A DNA stretch of 64,000 nt, taken from assembly GCA_037349315.1 (NCBI GenBank), contig JBAIAC010000018.1, forward strand, positions 5,642,001 through 5,706,000, in the 5' to 3' direction. A program made the position numbers and the translations under genes. This document shows, one piece after another, positions 46,810 to 58,595 of this stretch. Source of the stretch: Chelydra serpentina. Its lineage: Eukaryota > Chordata > Testudines > Chelydridae. Within the stretch, counting starts at the first letter, position 1; every line of letters starts with the position of its first letter. Under the pieces are notes generated by a model that was not told the origin of the DNA, did no database searches, and saw only the letters and a list, made by a program, of their open reading frames with translations.

Positions 46810-49674
46810 GTTTCTTATTTGAACATTAAAATACAATTAAATTTAAAATTCTTAAAAACAACTTCTGTTAATAGATGCTAAATAAAAATGGAAAGGGTTT
46901 CTAAAAGTACGATGTTCCTTTGTATATAAAATACTTTATGTTGTTCTTTATATTTTAAACTCCTTTCCCTACCAAGACCTACTCATTCATTTAGAAAAAA
47001 CAAGCTATTGCTATGACTATTTGGCTCTATTTTCTATAATTTTCAGTGTGGGCCAGATCCTCTGAGCTGCTAAGGCCCCTCTATGCTGCCAGAGAAAAGT
47101 ACTATTGCTTTAACCAGCATAAGTAAGAGTAGCGCTGTGACTGCTCTAAGTTGTTTTGAGTCCAGTTCAGCCCCCAGCCAGCCCCCAACCAGCCCTAGGA
47201 TGTGGGGAGAGGGTTTCAAGGTCACTTAGAGCCACCTTTGTCTCTCCTCCACTCTATCCCCAGCTGGGCTGGGTATGAGCTTGGCACACCTAGGGATTGA
47301 ACCCTATTGAGGCCACATGTTCTGCTGAAGTTGCTACTGCAACCAGACTCTTTACTTAAAATTCTGCTCTCTGTTCCAGGGGACCAGCTAATTGAAAAAT
47401 ATATTTTTCTACCCATGAAGTTGGCTAAAGGAAGAGATGCAATCATCTGTATTATAGCAAACATTGTAACTTACAGCCCATGGGCAATTATCATTACTAC
47501 AGAGGTTACAAAGCCCATATGCATTGTCCATTATGGCCTTGCTTTCTGTTTTAGTTTCATTTTTCAAAACTACAAAGGGTATGAGACCATTATTACAATC
47601 CTGGGAGAATAGCCATTTGAGTGATTAGAACAATTCTGCAAGATAATAACCTCTAAATGTTAAAGAAAACACTACACCACATGATTCTTAAACAGCTGAA
47701 GAGATTTGCTTCTATTTATAGATAAACAAAAAAAAAAGTCATGAGAAGGAATGGTAAACTTACTTAGGCTGGCATCAGTAGTACAGAGAATTAACCATAT
47801 TTATTGTGATCTGAGATGAATAGCCCATCTTCTTCATCATAATCAGCTTCATCTAATTCCATCCTTCAGAAACTTTAATTTATCTAACGTACACGGAATG
47901 TGTTAAACAAAAAAGCACTTCACAATATTAGTGTAATTTACATCAAATGCACTAGAGAAAATTACCTAATACAATTTTCTAAACCATTTAGTATCATGAA
48001 CTTGGCACTAAAAGGAGAAAATTGCATTTTATGATTTGTAGGCTATTGAAAACACTGCACACCTGAATTCACACAATCTGTGCATTATCATGCCTCTCCC
48101 TTAGAAGTATAAAAGCCTTAATAAAGCAGAAAGCCAGCCTGAAGATTCTGTGCATTAGGCAGAAAGATATATTAAATTCCTAGCCTCACTAGCCGAGTTA
48201 GAATCTGCAATTGTAACAGTACTGTTGTGGTCTCTTTTCAGATTCTGACACGAGTGACTAGGAAGTCACTCCTTACGCTGGAGTGGTTTCCTTCTGAGGG
48301 AATAGGAAAACATAGCAGCGGAGAAATAACCATCAATTAAAAAAACAACAGCTGAATCAACGCTACCAAATAAGAGGACTCTGCTAAAGTAAAGTCAATA
48401 TATCTATAACATGTTGAGATTTCATTACCATTTTTGTTACCTTTTTGTACAACCTTTTGTAGCTTTTTGTATAACCTACCCAAAATGAGTTTAAGCCAAA
48501 AGAGGATAATCATATATCGAAAAACTGTTGCTAAGATACTACTACATACACAGGGCCAAAATCATGACATCTTTCCTAACTCGTGGCCAGAGCATTCCCT
48601 CCTGGGGTCTACTCAATGAGAGGGAGTTCAGGAGGAGAACATTTCCACCTTACAGGGATTCCTCACACCCTCACTCTGCACAAAAGACCTCTTCTTTTAC
48701 TGTTCTTATTCAGGCAAACCTCACTTGGAAAGGAATGGGCTACATCCTAATAGGTGTAAGTAAAGTAGGGTCCCTGAAGTAAATGGGACTTGCGGATGGT
48801 CAAATATTCTCTGGATCTAATAAGTGGGAGTTCTGACTCAGAAACAAATTAGTGTCAACTGAGTAAGAAACCTATTAACTTAATTTGGAAAATAGGTTTC
48901 TTTTAGTTAAGATTTACATTTTACAGAGTAATTTGGAATACTTTTCAGAAATGCAAACAGTTTCATTACAAGAAAATTGACAATTCAAATTGTGCAAACA
49001 AGTCCATTCTAAAAGGTAGGCTTTAAAGGATTACCCTAAACAAATCTTAGGAACAGGGCTTCCAATTTTGTAGACAAGCGCTCATTTAGTTCAAAAAGTA
49101 AATGACAAATAATTGTACAAAACCAGCTTGCAATATTTTTATATTAACTAAGCAGTTTTTAATATATTAGAAAAAGCAAAACAGTCAAACTCTGGCTTTA
49201 AGGTCAAAAAATGGCAAAGTCAGCAGACATGCAAGCTATATTTTCACATGAGACTGAAAAAAGTCACAGTATCCAATTCACAGAGTTTCCATGAAACACA
49301 ATATTCCATTCCTTGAGGGCAAGAAAGAGTTTAGTATTTAATTGCTACTATTCCCAAAGGAGCAGAATGGCTATGTTCAGAACACTTTAGAAATATACAA
49401 ATATTAATTTTAACTAGCTTTCCTTTATTATTTGCTCTATAAATACTCAAATTATTTTGTGATTTAACACCTTCACCTACTTTGTGTATTTTACTATTTT
49501 TTTTTGGTAGAGTACTGCATTGTCAGATACATACCCCAAATCCAAAATTCTGGACTGTAATGCTAATAGTAATTAAACAGGAACTTTTTAAAGTAAAAAC
49601 AAGCTGTGAGAACCATAGAGTAAATTTAGAGAACAGCCAAGAGGCTCCTAATTAAGCTGGCTGAAATTCACTCA
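46810..49674. other. AT-rich interval without recognised genes
   Basis: A 101-codon open frame at 47307-47612 has no family likeness and no splice context. 48430-48480 repeats CTTTTTGTA/CCTTTTGTA. No named repeat seen. Confidence 0.4.
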
Positions 49675-50008
49675 GCCCTGGTCTACGCTACAAGGTTAGG
49701 TCGAATTTAGCCGCGTAGGTCGATTTTATAAGCAATGTGTCTACACAACCAACCCCGTTCCGTCGACCTAAAGGGCTCTTAAAATTGACTGCTGTACTGC
49801 TCCCTGGCAAGGAGAGTAGCGCTAAAATCAACCTTGCTGGGTCAAATTTGGGGTAGTGCAGACACAATTCAACGGTATTGGCCTCCGGGAGCTATCTCAG
49901 AGTGCTCCAATGTGACCGCTCTGGACAGCACTTTCAACTCCGATGAAATAGCCAGGTACACAGGAAAAGCCCCAGGAAATTTTGAATTTCATTTCCTGTT
50001 TGGTCAGC

Positions 50009-50524
50009 ATGGCGAGCTCAGCAGCACAGGTGATCATGCAGTCCCAGAATCGCAAACGAGCTCCAGCATGGACCGAACAGGAGACACTGGATCTGATTGC
50101 TGTATGGGGAGAAGAATATATATTCCAAAATCACACAGGGCAGGGTGGAGAGAGGCTACAAAAGGGACACACAGCAGTGCCACGTGAAAGTGAAGGAGCT
50201 CAGGCAAGCCTACCAAAAGACAAAGGAGGAAAACAGTTGCTCCAGGTCAGAGCCCCATACATGCCGCTTCTATGATCAGCTGCATGACATTCGGGGGGGG
50301 GACGGACCCTACCACTACCCCACCACTGTCGATGGACACCTGCAAAGGGGGAGTCTCATGCAACATGGAGGAGGATTTTGTGGAGGAGGAAAAGGAGGAG
50401 GAGAATGCGCAGCAGGCAAGCGGAGAATCCATTCTCCCCGGCAGCCAGGACCTTTTCATCACCCTGGAGCCAATATCCTCCCAAGGCAGGTTCCCGGACC
50501 CTGAAGCCATAGAAGGCACCTCTG
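50009..50524 (+). pseudogene. Harbinger Myb/SANT-like DNA-binding protein relic
   Basis: From the ATG at 50009 the frame reads MASSAAQ..., then RKRAPAWTEQETLDLIAVWGEE, the first helices of a Myb/SANT-like trihelix domain with its aromatic residues (W in AWTEQE, W in AVWGEE). About 50 codons in, the match moves to the next frame: RVERGYKRDTQQCHVKVKELRQAYQKTKEE, then TCRFYDQL, covering the last helix. Near 50300 it moves to a third frame with an acidic EEDFVEEEKEEE stretch and GSQDLFITLEPISSQG. It runs to a candidate splice donor TCTG^GTGAGT at 50524/50525. The following exon was not found. Two frameshifts abolish the product. In this superfamily the protein helps deliver the transposase to nucleus and DNA ends. 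Confidence 0.85.
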
Positions 50525-51212
50525 GTGAGTGCACATTTGTAACGACACTACAGGGGTTAAAAGCAATTGTTTTTAATGTTTGATTTGCCCTGAAGACTTG
50601 GGATGCATTCGCGGCCAGTACAGCTACTGGAAAAGTCTGTTAACGTGTCTGGGGATGGAGCGGGAATCCTCCAGGGACATCTCCATGAAGCACTCCTGGA
50701 GGTACTCTGAAAGCCTTTACAGAAGGTTTCTGGGGAGGGCTGCCTTATTTCGTCCTCCATGGTAGGACACTTTACCACGCCAAGCCAGTAGCAAGTAGTC
50801 TGGAATCATTGCAGCACAAAGCATGGCAGCGAATGGTCCTGGGTTCTGGTCGCATTCATGCAACATTCAGTCTCTCTCTTTCTGTGTTTGCCTCAGGAGA
50901 GTGATATCATTCATGGTCACCTGGATGAAATAGGGGAATTTTTGTAAGGGACAGTCAAAGGACCCCGTTCATCCTGGGCTGTTTGCGTTTGGCTAAAAGG
51001 GATCATCCCTGAGAATAGCCATGCGGGGACGGGGGGGGGGGGGGAAAGGGGTGAATGGATCATTTCAGAGAATCACCACACTGTATGGTGGGGGGAGGGG
51101 TGTGCTGAACATCCACACGAAAACTGCAGCTCCTCCTTTTAAATGGCCAACTCAACCGGCATTGCTTGCTATGGGAAAGGAGGACGCTGCAGTTTGAAAC
51201 CATTCCCACATG

Positions 51213-52718
51213 TTATGAAGGCGGAAGAAGCCAACCCTGCATACCCTTTGGCTTACCATGGTTGCCTGGAAACCAAATTCTGTTGCCCAGCCGTGTGTGA
51301 TATGTCACCATACCGGCAGTGGTCCAGCCCTGAGTGAAGCTTTCACCTTTCCCTACACAAATATTATGGAGCATACAGCACGTGGCTATAAGCATAGGAA
51401 TATTGTCATCGGCCATGTCCAGCTTCACATACAGGCATCACCAGCGGGCCTTTAAAAGGACAAATACACATTCAACAGTCATTCTGCACTTGCTCAGCCT
51501 GCTGTTGAACCGCTCCTTGCTGCTGTCAAGTTGCCCCATGTACGGCTTCATAAGCCCCGGCATTAAGGGGTAGGCGGGGTCTCCCAGGATCACAGTGGGC
51601 ATTTCAACTTCCCCTACGATGATCTTCTGGTCCGGGAAGAAAGTCCCTGCTTGCAGCTTCTTGAACAGGCCAGTTCCGAAAGTTGCACGAGTCATGCACC
51701 TTTCCGGACCAGCCTGCGTTAATGTCTTTGAAACACCCACGGTGATCCACAAGCGCCTGAAGAACCATTGAGAAATACTCCTTGCGATTAATGTACTCTG
51801 TGGCTAGGTGGTCTGGTGCCAGAATTGACATGTGCGTGCCAGTAGCGTAGCCGGGGGGGAGCAGGGGGAGCGGCCGCTCCCCCTTGAGCAGAAGTGGCGG
51901 AAGCTACGCCTTTTTTTAGCAGCACTAAAAAAAGGCGCCGCTTCTTTTTAAGCGCCGCTTCTTGCACTCACCCGGCGGCGCTCCGGGTCTTCGGCGGCAT
52001 TTTGGCGCGGGGTTCCACCAAAGACCCGGAGTGAGCCACCGAAGTGCTGCCGAAGACCCCGAGCGCCGCCGGGTGAGTACAGGGGGAGGCGCCTTTTATA
52101 GCGCCGCTCCCCCTGTGCTCCGGACCTGGCTGCGCTACTGGTGCATGCCATCAATCGCACCTCCGCAGTTACGGAAGCCCATTTGTGCAAAGCCATCCAC
52201 AATGTCATGCATGTTGCTCAGAGTCACGGTCTTTCGGAGCAGGCTGCGATTAATGGCCCTGGACACTTCCATCAACATGATTCCAATGGTCGACTTTCTC
52301 ATTCCAAACTGGTTAGCGACCAATCAGTAGCAGTCTGGATTAGCCAGCTTCCACAGTGCAATCGCCATGCGCTTCTCCAGCTACAGGGCAGCTCTCATTC
52401 TCATGTCCTTGCACTGCAGGGCTGTTCCATGAATGTGGCTTTCCTCATGTGAAAGCTCTGCAGCCACTGCTTGTCATCCCAGACATGCATCACGATGTGA
52501 TCCCACCATTCAGTGCTTGTTTCCCGAGCACAAAAGCGGCATTCCACTGTGGTCAGCACCTTTGTGAATGCCACAAGCAATCTCGTGTCATAGCTACTAC
52601 ACGTGGTGAGATCACCGTCACACTTCTCTTGCCTTTGTAGTTTAAAGAATACCTCCACTACCACTCGTGACGTGTTGGTCAGAGCGAGCAGCATACTGGT
52701 CAACAGTTCAGGATCCAT
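51213..52718 (-). pseudogene. Harbinger DDE transposase relic (HARBI1-like, DDE_Tnp_4)
   Basis: The likely start is the ATG at 52718 (MDPELLTSMLLAL), inside a frame open from 52937. It continues through ETSTEWWDHIVMHVWDD and FHMRKATFME, breaks near 52401, and resumes as VANQFGMRKSTIGIM...DGFAQMGFRNCGGAIDGMH. Catalytic Asp 1 is at 52150-52152. A 301-bp MITE (51840-52140) follows directly. The gene resumes with MSILAPDHLATEYINRK and FSMVLQALVDHRGCF, shifts frame near 51740, then FFPDQKIIVGEVEMPTVILGDPAYPL (Asp 2 at 51579-51581) and LSKCRMTVECVFVLLKARW (Glu at 51471-51473). It ends beyond LIATCCMLHNIC. All three DDE residues survive, but at least three frame breaks and the MITE kill the gene. 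Confidence 0.9.
51840..52140. mobile_element. hAT-type MITE nested in the Harbinger transposase
   Basis: Starts CAGTAGCGTAGCCGGGG and ends CCTGGCTGCGCTACTG, giving a terminal inverted repeat of about 13 bases with one mismatch. The 8-bp duplication is GTGCGTGC (51832-51839) and GTGCATGC (52141-52148), one mismatch. The interior is CG-rich with repeated AAGCGCCGCTTCTT and complementary GGGTCTTCGGCGG / GCCGAAGACCC blocks. No coding capacity. Confidence 0.9.
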
Positions 52719-53084
52719 TCCTGCAGCCCGAAAGAGGCAGGGTGTGCAGTACACAAACCATTGAAAGATGGCGCGAAATGCGGATGGAAGCACAGGGATT
52801 GCTGGGATGAGAAGCAATGCATCATGGGGCATTGGGACTGGATCCAGGATGCCCTGCAAACCCCTCCACATTCCCACAAGTCTTAGCGGCAAATAAGAGG
52901 TGCTCTGTGGGATAGCTGCCCAGAGTGCACCACTCAAAATAGTGCTGTGAGTGCCGCAAGTGTGAACACACTATTGCGCAGGCAGCTGTCAGTGTGAACA
53001 CACAACAGTGGTTTTCCTTCTGCACTCTCTGAGCGGCATTGTAATTGCCGGCGCTGTAACTTTGCCAGTGTAGACATGCCCTGA

Positions 53085-53429
53085 AAAGTCAAGAATTAAG
53101 TTGGCAGGTTCTTAACAAACATTTCATAATGGAATGACTAAGCAAATTTGGCCTAAAATCTAAAAAGGAGAAAACATTGATAGGGAATACAGAAAATCTT
53201 CACCTTTAAATGATTTTAAATTAGGTTTGATTGTTAAGTCTCCAATGATTGTTCACAACAAGATAAACCTGTAGTTCCTAGACCCAGATGTGTTTCAGTT
53301 ATCTAAATGCAAATTTTCTGAGTGGAATAAATGGGAAAAAATTTACACACAACTTAAAAATCAGGTGAACTAATTTTGCTCAAATTCTCCCAGTTCTGGG
53401 TTCATGAATGGTGCTAAGATTTTGCACCA
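53085..53429. other. AT-rich spacer
   Basis: No gene or named repeat recognised between the Harbinger relic and the next hAT fragment. Confidence 0.4.
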
Positions 53430-53510
53430 GCAATAGATGCTGACCCCGTGGGTGCTCCGGGTCTCAAGTACCCATGGGGAAAAAATAATGGGCGCTCAGC
53501 ATCCAAGAGC
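53430..53510. mobile_element. Fragment of the GGCGCCTATG-type hAT MITE family
   Basis: CAATAGATGCTGACCCCGTG, GGGTGCTCCGGG and ATGGGCGCTCAGCATCC correspond in order to the complement of the right end of 36753-37059 (CATAGGCGCCGACTTTGTG...). Diverged and truncated. A related scrap AGTCAGCGCCTATGG is at 54579-54593. Confidence 0.6.
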
Positions 53511-53739
53511 CAGAGCTTGAGTGTGGAATGTGATGAGTTCTGTGCTGCTAACAACTTCTGCCCTTGGGGCAGGGAGTTTGTTTATAAACAGGGGCAGGGT
53601 GATTAAGATAACAAAAGGCTTTCCATTAAATTAAATTAAGAATTGTTAGATAATCCTGAAAGCATTCCCCGGTACTCCAGTTAAAAAACAGGAAACAAAG
53701 GGTAGGAATAATATGGTCCGTTTTCAGATTGGAGAGAAG

Positions 53740-54170
53740 TAAATAGCTGTATCCCCCAGGAGTCTGTACTGGGAGGAGTGCTGTTCAACATATTCATAAA
53801 TGATTTGGAAAAAGGGGTAAACAGTGAGGTGGTAAAGTTTGCAGATGATACAAAACTACTCAAGATAGTTAAGTCCAAAACAGACTGCAAAGAGTTACAA
53901 AAGGATCTCACAAAACTGGGTGACTGGGCAACAAAATGGCAGATGAAATTCAATGTTAAATGCAAAGTAATGCACGTGGCAAAATATAATCCCAACTGTA
54001 CATACAAAATGGTGGTGCCTAAATTAGCTTTTACCCATCAAGAGAAAGATCTTGGAGTCATATGCAGTACTCTTGAAGCACTGTTTCCAAAGTGCTGCAA
54101 ATGTATAAGAATCTTCTCACTGTGCCTGTATCATCCTGTACTCATTTTCCAGCTTCAGAAGACTTAAAAA
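53740..54170 (+). mobile_element. CR1-type LINE relic (RT palm region)
   Basis: One frame open from 53778 to 54167 reads LFNIFINDLEKGVNSEVVKFADDTKLLKIV (catalytic FADD box intact), then LTKLGDWATKWQMKFNVKCKVMHV, YKMVVPKLAFTHQEKDLGVI. Just upstream a QESVLGGVLF-type stretch in another frame corresponds to the usual PQGSVLGP block. Clear CR1 ORF2. After DLGVI the match fades. 129 open codons remain, but the rest of the ORF is missing. Confidence 0.85.
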
Positions 54171-55240
54171 TTATCTCGTTACCAATGGGACAGACACAAC
54201 TGAATAATGTAGCGGTCTTTAAATGTGCATCAAGACAATACCAGGAAACTACATGTAAATAAGATTGCTGACAGTTTCATCCAAAAAGCTACACTGAGAC
54301 ACAATGTTTTTAAACTGGGACATTAGTGAAGACAGCTTGTAGGCGATTGGAATGATTTTAATATACTGTAATTTATGATAATGTGATTATGTAGTTCATA
54401 ACAATTTTGATCATTATTAAAATAGTAAAGATACCAATGACAGACATGTTCAATAACTAGAATATGAAAGAAGTGTATAAATATGCTGAAAATAGCCTCC
54501 CCCAAAAACTGACAGAGTGCTCCCTCCTCCCCCAAACACACACACCTCTTCAAAAGCATCCACTGGCAAAAACAAAAGTCAGCGCCTATGGCACCAGCCT
54601 CATGGACTCGTAGAAGAGATGAGTGATCCATCAGAGCACAGGACTCAGATTTCTTCTTTCTTGGAAATGAGCTTCACTGTAGAATCTTTAAATTAGTGGG
54701 ATCTTCGGCCTCTCTAAGTGCCAAAAGATGATAAAAGGCTTCAGTGCCTTGTCTTTCACCAGCTAAGTCTCCTGATGACAATAGTCAAGAGGCTGGAGTT
54801 CAGTCATTCAATTGGTAATTCTAGCCCTTTTTAGCTCTGAGGATGAGAACAATGTAGTATGAGCACCACTTATATGAGGGTCAGCCCCTCATGTATCCCA
54901 AACAATGGATCACAATTGACATTTTTCTATTTTAAGATGCATATTATTTTAAAACTGTTCTTGTTTTAAAGCTAACATGGAGGATCATGGGAAAGAGATT
55001 GTTCCTTGATTACTTCGTAAGTGGGGAGGGAAAAAAAGACAAAAGTTTACCATGTAGACAGGCCTTTTATAATCTCCAGTCCTAGAACATTCAGATGTTA
55101 GGTAGGTTTTAATTGCCCCGTGGCAACCTTACTTCTGTCAATATTTCTGAAGCTCATAAGACTCTGTAAAACTCCTGTAGCTGGCATGGGCAGAAGAGTA
55201 GAGGACTTTGCTCATGCAGCCATCTTTTGACCATAACAAC
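54171..55240. other. Unclassified interval
   Basis: Nothing recognised beyond the scrap of hAT end at 54579-54593. Confidence 0.35.
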
Positions 55241-55495
55241 CTAGCCAATTATCACCCTGTGCCAAAGTTGCCTTTTGTGAGGAAAATTATTGAGAAAGTC
55301 AAGGCAGAGCAATTCCAGCCTCATCTGGGCTCCTCCAATTTCCTGAATCTCTACTGATCTTCTTTTTGGTCTTGGTCTAGTATGGAGACTTCATTAGTAC
55401 CGTTGGCTGATGAGCTCCATCTTGCCATGGGCTAGGGTCAGATGCCCATGATGATTTTATTAGATCTATCGGTGGCCTTGGATATGTCAGGTCCC
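55241..55495 (+). mobile_element. L2-type LINE fragment (start of RT domain)
   Basis: A plus frame reads NYHPVPKLPFVRKIIEKVKAEQFQPHL, the NYRPISNLPFLSKxLEK block of L2 RT, then after a stop MILLDLSVALDMS (usual LLDLSAAFDTV). About 85 codons with two stops. It corresponds to the region just upstream of what remains at 1-1190. Confidence 0.75.
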
Positions 55496-56404
55496 TGTAT
55501 ACAGAATACTTGTAATATTGATGGTGTCCTTTTAATATTTAATTAAATAAAGTCCTCTGATCATGAATGTTTTTCCAGCTACTACCTAATTTACCTAATA
55601 CAGTATTGGCTTGCTGCAAATATTAGTGTGGAAAAGAGTGACATACCTAATACATCTTGCAGAGTATGGGTAGCAGGAAGAGGGAGTGTGGGGGAGAAGA
55701 GTTTTACTCCACTCTCTTTTCCGAATGATGTGGTTGGGCAGCAGCAGGAGAAAAAGGGATGGGACAGTGAATCGAAGAGGATGGGAAAGCAACATTGGAT
55801 GGGGGCGGCAAAGGAGACTGTATACTCAAGGAGGAGAGAGTGGAGCACAGCTATGGGTGGTGACAGCAATAGGGTCCAAAACCCCAAGTGTTCAGGCAAG
55901 CATGCAGCAGTGTTAAGGGAAAGAACAAGACATTGGCCACTCTTCTCCAGGACCTTATCTCAGCTAGGCACAAGGAAAGCAGATAACCACAATGCCCAGA
56001 TAGGACAGAAATGAGATTTAGATCTGATCATTGTCCTCTGGACACTACAGCCTAAAACACCTCACTATCTCCTCTAACAGCCTTTCTTATACATCTACCA
56101 AAAAGGGGAAAATAGGACCCTGCATGATAGGGGTTTCAGCGCAGATGAACAGTTACTCAATAATACATTTGTGTCAAGCGGGATGATAATCCTCATGTAT
56201 TTAGGTTGGTTGGGAACAAACAAAGGCATGCATGATTGCCAGAACCTTGTGTCAATTACTATGAGTAAATCTGGGCCCCGGGTATTAGGCTATCTATTCA
56301 TTGAACACTAAACCTTTTGCAGGCTGCATGTAAAGAACTGGAAAGCCCTCCCAAAGACAAGCGCTCTTGGGAAGGCAATTTAGTCCAAAGGAAGAAGAAC
56401 AGGG
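55496..56404. other. Unclassified interval
   Basis: A 128-codon plus frame and a 102-codon minus frame overlap at 55591-56014; neither resembles a known family. The purine-rich stretch 55670-55900 explains their length. Confidence 0.35.
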
Positions 56405-56520
56405 CTAAATTCTAATTTGGGCTCTGCTACAGGCTTACAGTGCGACCTCGAGGAAGTCACTTCCCCTCTCTGTCCCACGTTTTCCAGTTGTGAAATTGTC
56501 CATGGCCCCTGATGCATGCA
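56405..56520 (+). mobile_element. MIR-type SINE fragment
   Basis: GGGCTCTGCTACAGGCTTACAG, then TGCGACCTCGAGGAAGTCACTTCCCCTCTCTG and GTTTTCCAGTTGTGAAATTG follow the MIR core (usual TGTGACCTTGGGCAAGTCACTT). Confidence 0.75.
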
Positions 56521-56529
56521 CAGAGGTAG

Positions 56530-56566
56530 ACACACACACACACACACAATATATATATATATATAG
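56530..56566 (+). repeat. (CA)n(TA)n microsatellite
   Basis: Nine CA units followed directly by about nine AT units. Confidence 0.95.
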
Positions 56567-56572
56567 CTATAG

Positions 56573-58498
56573 ATATATTTGTGCTCTCAGGTAACTTTTG
56601 CTTTGTTTTTATGTGAAAGCAAATTGGATTATTGGATTTAAGCTAAAGTCATGTTTTAAAGTAGCCTTAATAAAAGATACACTGTACACCATTAAAATCT
56701 TGACTTTTACCGCAGCACAGTGTTTCCAGTACTTCCCATACTTAGAATTGGAAATCGCACAAATAGCATAATAAATATTTCACTTCTGCAAGAGGTATAT
56801 TCCAAGATTTTAATGGTGATCATTGTAAAAGTACTACATCAAAATGCACTTGCTGAATACTTTTAAACCTGTTAGAAACAGGAAACCACAAAAGTCAACA
56901 TTTAAGTAACTTACCAGATCTTTTCACCCCCCTTTCTAATGTGGGGGTGGGAGGAAGGCTGTCTTTAGATAAGAAAACTTTCCCAGTGATGAATGTAACT
57001 ATTGATAGGGAGAGATTCCTGTGAATGAAAATATTTAAAATACTCAAATTCCCAAATTCCTCTTAATTCACCTGACTCCCCACTTTTCTTTAAAAAAGGA
57101 CTGAGCAAAGGTACCCATTGACAGCCACACTGAGCTAACATCTCCAAAAATAGACTCGTCTCTTCTCTGACAAAAGCCACACTTTACAAACGTGATAGCC
57201 ATGCATAAACTGATATAGCTGAAATATCTGTACATGGGATACTCACCTTTTCACAATGTTGGGAGGGATATTATACTAATCCAATGCAAGAACGTATACA
57301 TTTGGGATAAGTATTATCTATATCCTTACTACAGCATCTAGTCTATTGAACTATACCTTTGTTGAACAGATTTGGTTAGTGAATTGAAGTTACAGATTTT
57401 AACAATTAAAAGCTACATTCTGAGATGTCTCAAAGAATGTCTCAGAAACGGGAATAGGTTGAAGTTTATTCAATTTATGCAGCTTATGTGGCTACACCTG
57501 AGATCCACATTCTTGTAGTAACTGACTCCACTGAAAGAACCATTTGAGCAGCTGACATTTATATTCTGACACAAACTACGCTGAACGTGTATGGACAACA
57601 TAGGACACTTGGCTCTCTGGCTGTCCTTACCTGATGAACAGTTCTAGTTGGCTACAGGTTAGAGGAGCTTCCAGGCTTGTAAGGGCTAATAAGAAAGCTG
57701 TAACTGTCTCTGAGCCCCCATCCACTCCAGCCTCTTCGGCATCGAATTTCTGCTTGGTGCAGCAAAGAATCTAGTCCTCTGAGGGTGAAAATAATCCTAT
57801 TTGCCAAACTTGAAATTGAAGCACAATATAAACAGTGATATGAGAGTAAATCTCCTGTGCTGAAGAAATAAGTCTGTGAATGCAACTCTAGGACTTAAAA
57901 ATCCAATAGTTCATGCATCATTTTCAAGTGAGGAAACTTTTCCTGGTAAGCATGGAAAACGAAACCATTAATTCCTGTAGAATTTAAGCTTCCATTTTTA
58001 AAATCAGTAATATTTACAACCTTTGTGGTTGCGTAAATAGCCTTACACACAAAATTGATGCAACCAAGACAATGTTTTATTCCTGAGTCTGCAGACAGAT
58101 GGCTCCATTTCTGCTTGTAGCTATGTAACCATGCCTTAGTGGGTCTCAACTGAGAATGCCAAATTCAGGACAAACTGCTGAGAAATCGGGCAGATATACC
58201 CCAAGACTGGTGTCTAATCCCCCATAGGATATACCAGACCAGCAACAATAGTAAACTTCTGTTTCACCACATTGGCTAAACAGAAGTCATGAAAGCAGTT
58301 TCCTCAGGCATTCCAGTCCTTATATTACCACCAAAAACACCAGACTTAGAGATGAGTGGTTCTTTAAAACCAATCTCTTCAAATAAAGGGTTCTTCTGAT
58401 CCGAAAGGAACAGCCACATACCCAGGTCAATATATAACTTAGCTTTTACCCAAAAATCTGACTGCTGCCAATCCTTTAGTATCTAAAATCTAAAGATG
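56573..58498. other. AT-rich interval
   Basis: An 84-codon minus frame at 57895-58149 is open but has no recognised relatives. No named repeat seen. Confidence 0.4.
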
Positions 58499-58499
58499 T

Positions 58500-58501
58500 A
58501 T

Positions 58502-58592
<91 letters not shown>

Positions 58593-58595
58593 AAA
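58500..58595 (+). repeat. (GAAA)n microsatellite
   Basis: About 23 uninterrupted GAAA units (Phe-Leu-Ser periodic frame on the complement). Length and purity suggest a polymorphic locus. Confidence 0.97.

Larger units (their letters stand above)
49675..53081. mobile_element. Relic of an autonomous PIF/Harbinger transposon
   Basis: About 3.4 kb (3.1 kb without the nested MITE). Starts GCCCTGGTCTACGCTAC and ends CCAGTGTAGACATGCCC, a short imperfect inverted repeat; flanks TCA and TGA. It contains the two convergent genes typical of the superfamily: a Myb/SANT-like DNA-binding protein on plus (50009-50524) and a DDE transposase on minus (51213-52718), both broken. Beyond about 17 bases the two ends are unlike each other. 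This element or its relatives is a plausible transposase source for the GTCTACAC-ended MITEs of the window. Confidence 0.85.

Noticed and set aside
52401..52937. 178-codon open frame (minus) as an intact host HARBI1-like gene
   Set aside because: It is the N-terminal part of a transposase that breaks at 52401, is split by a MITE and shifts frame again; it lies within Harbinger ends.
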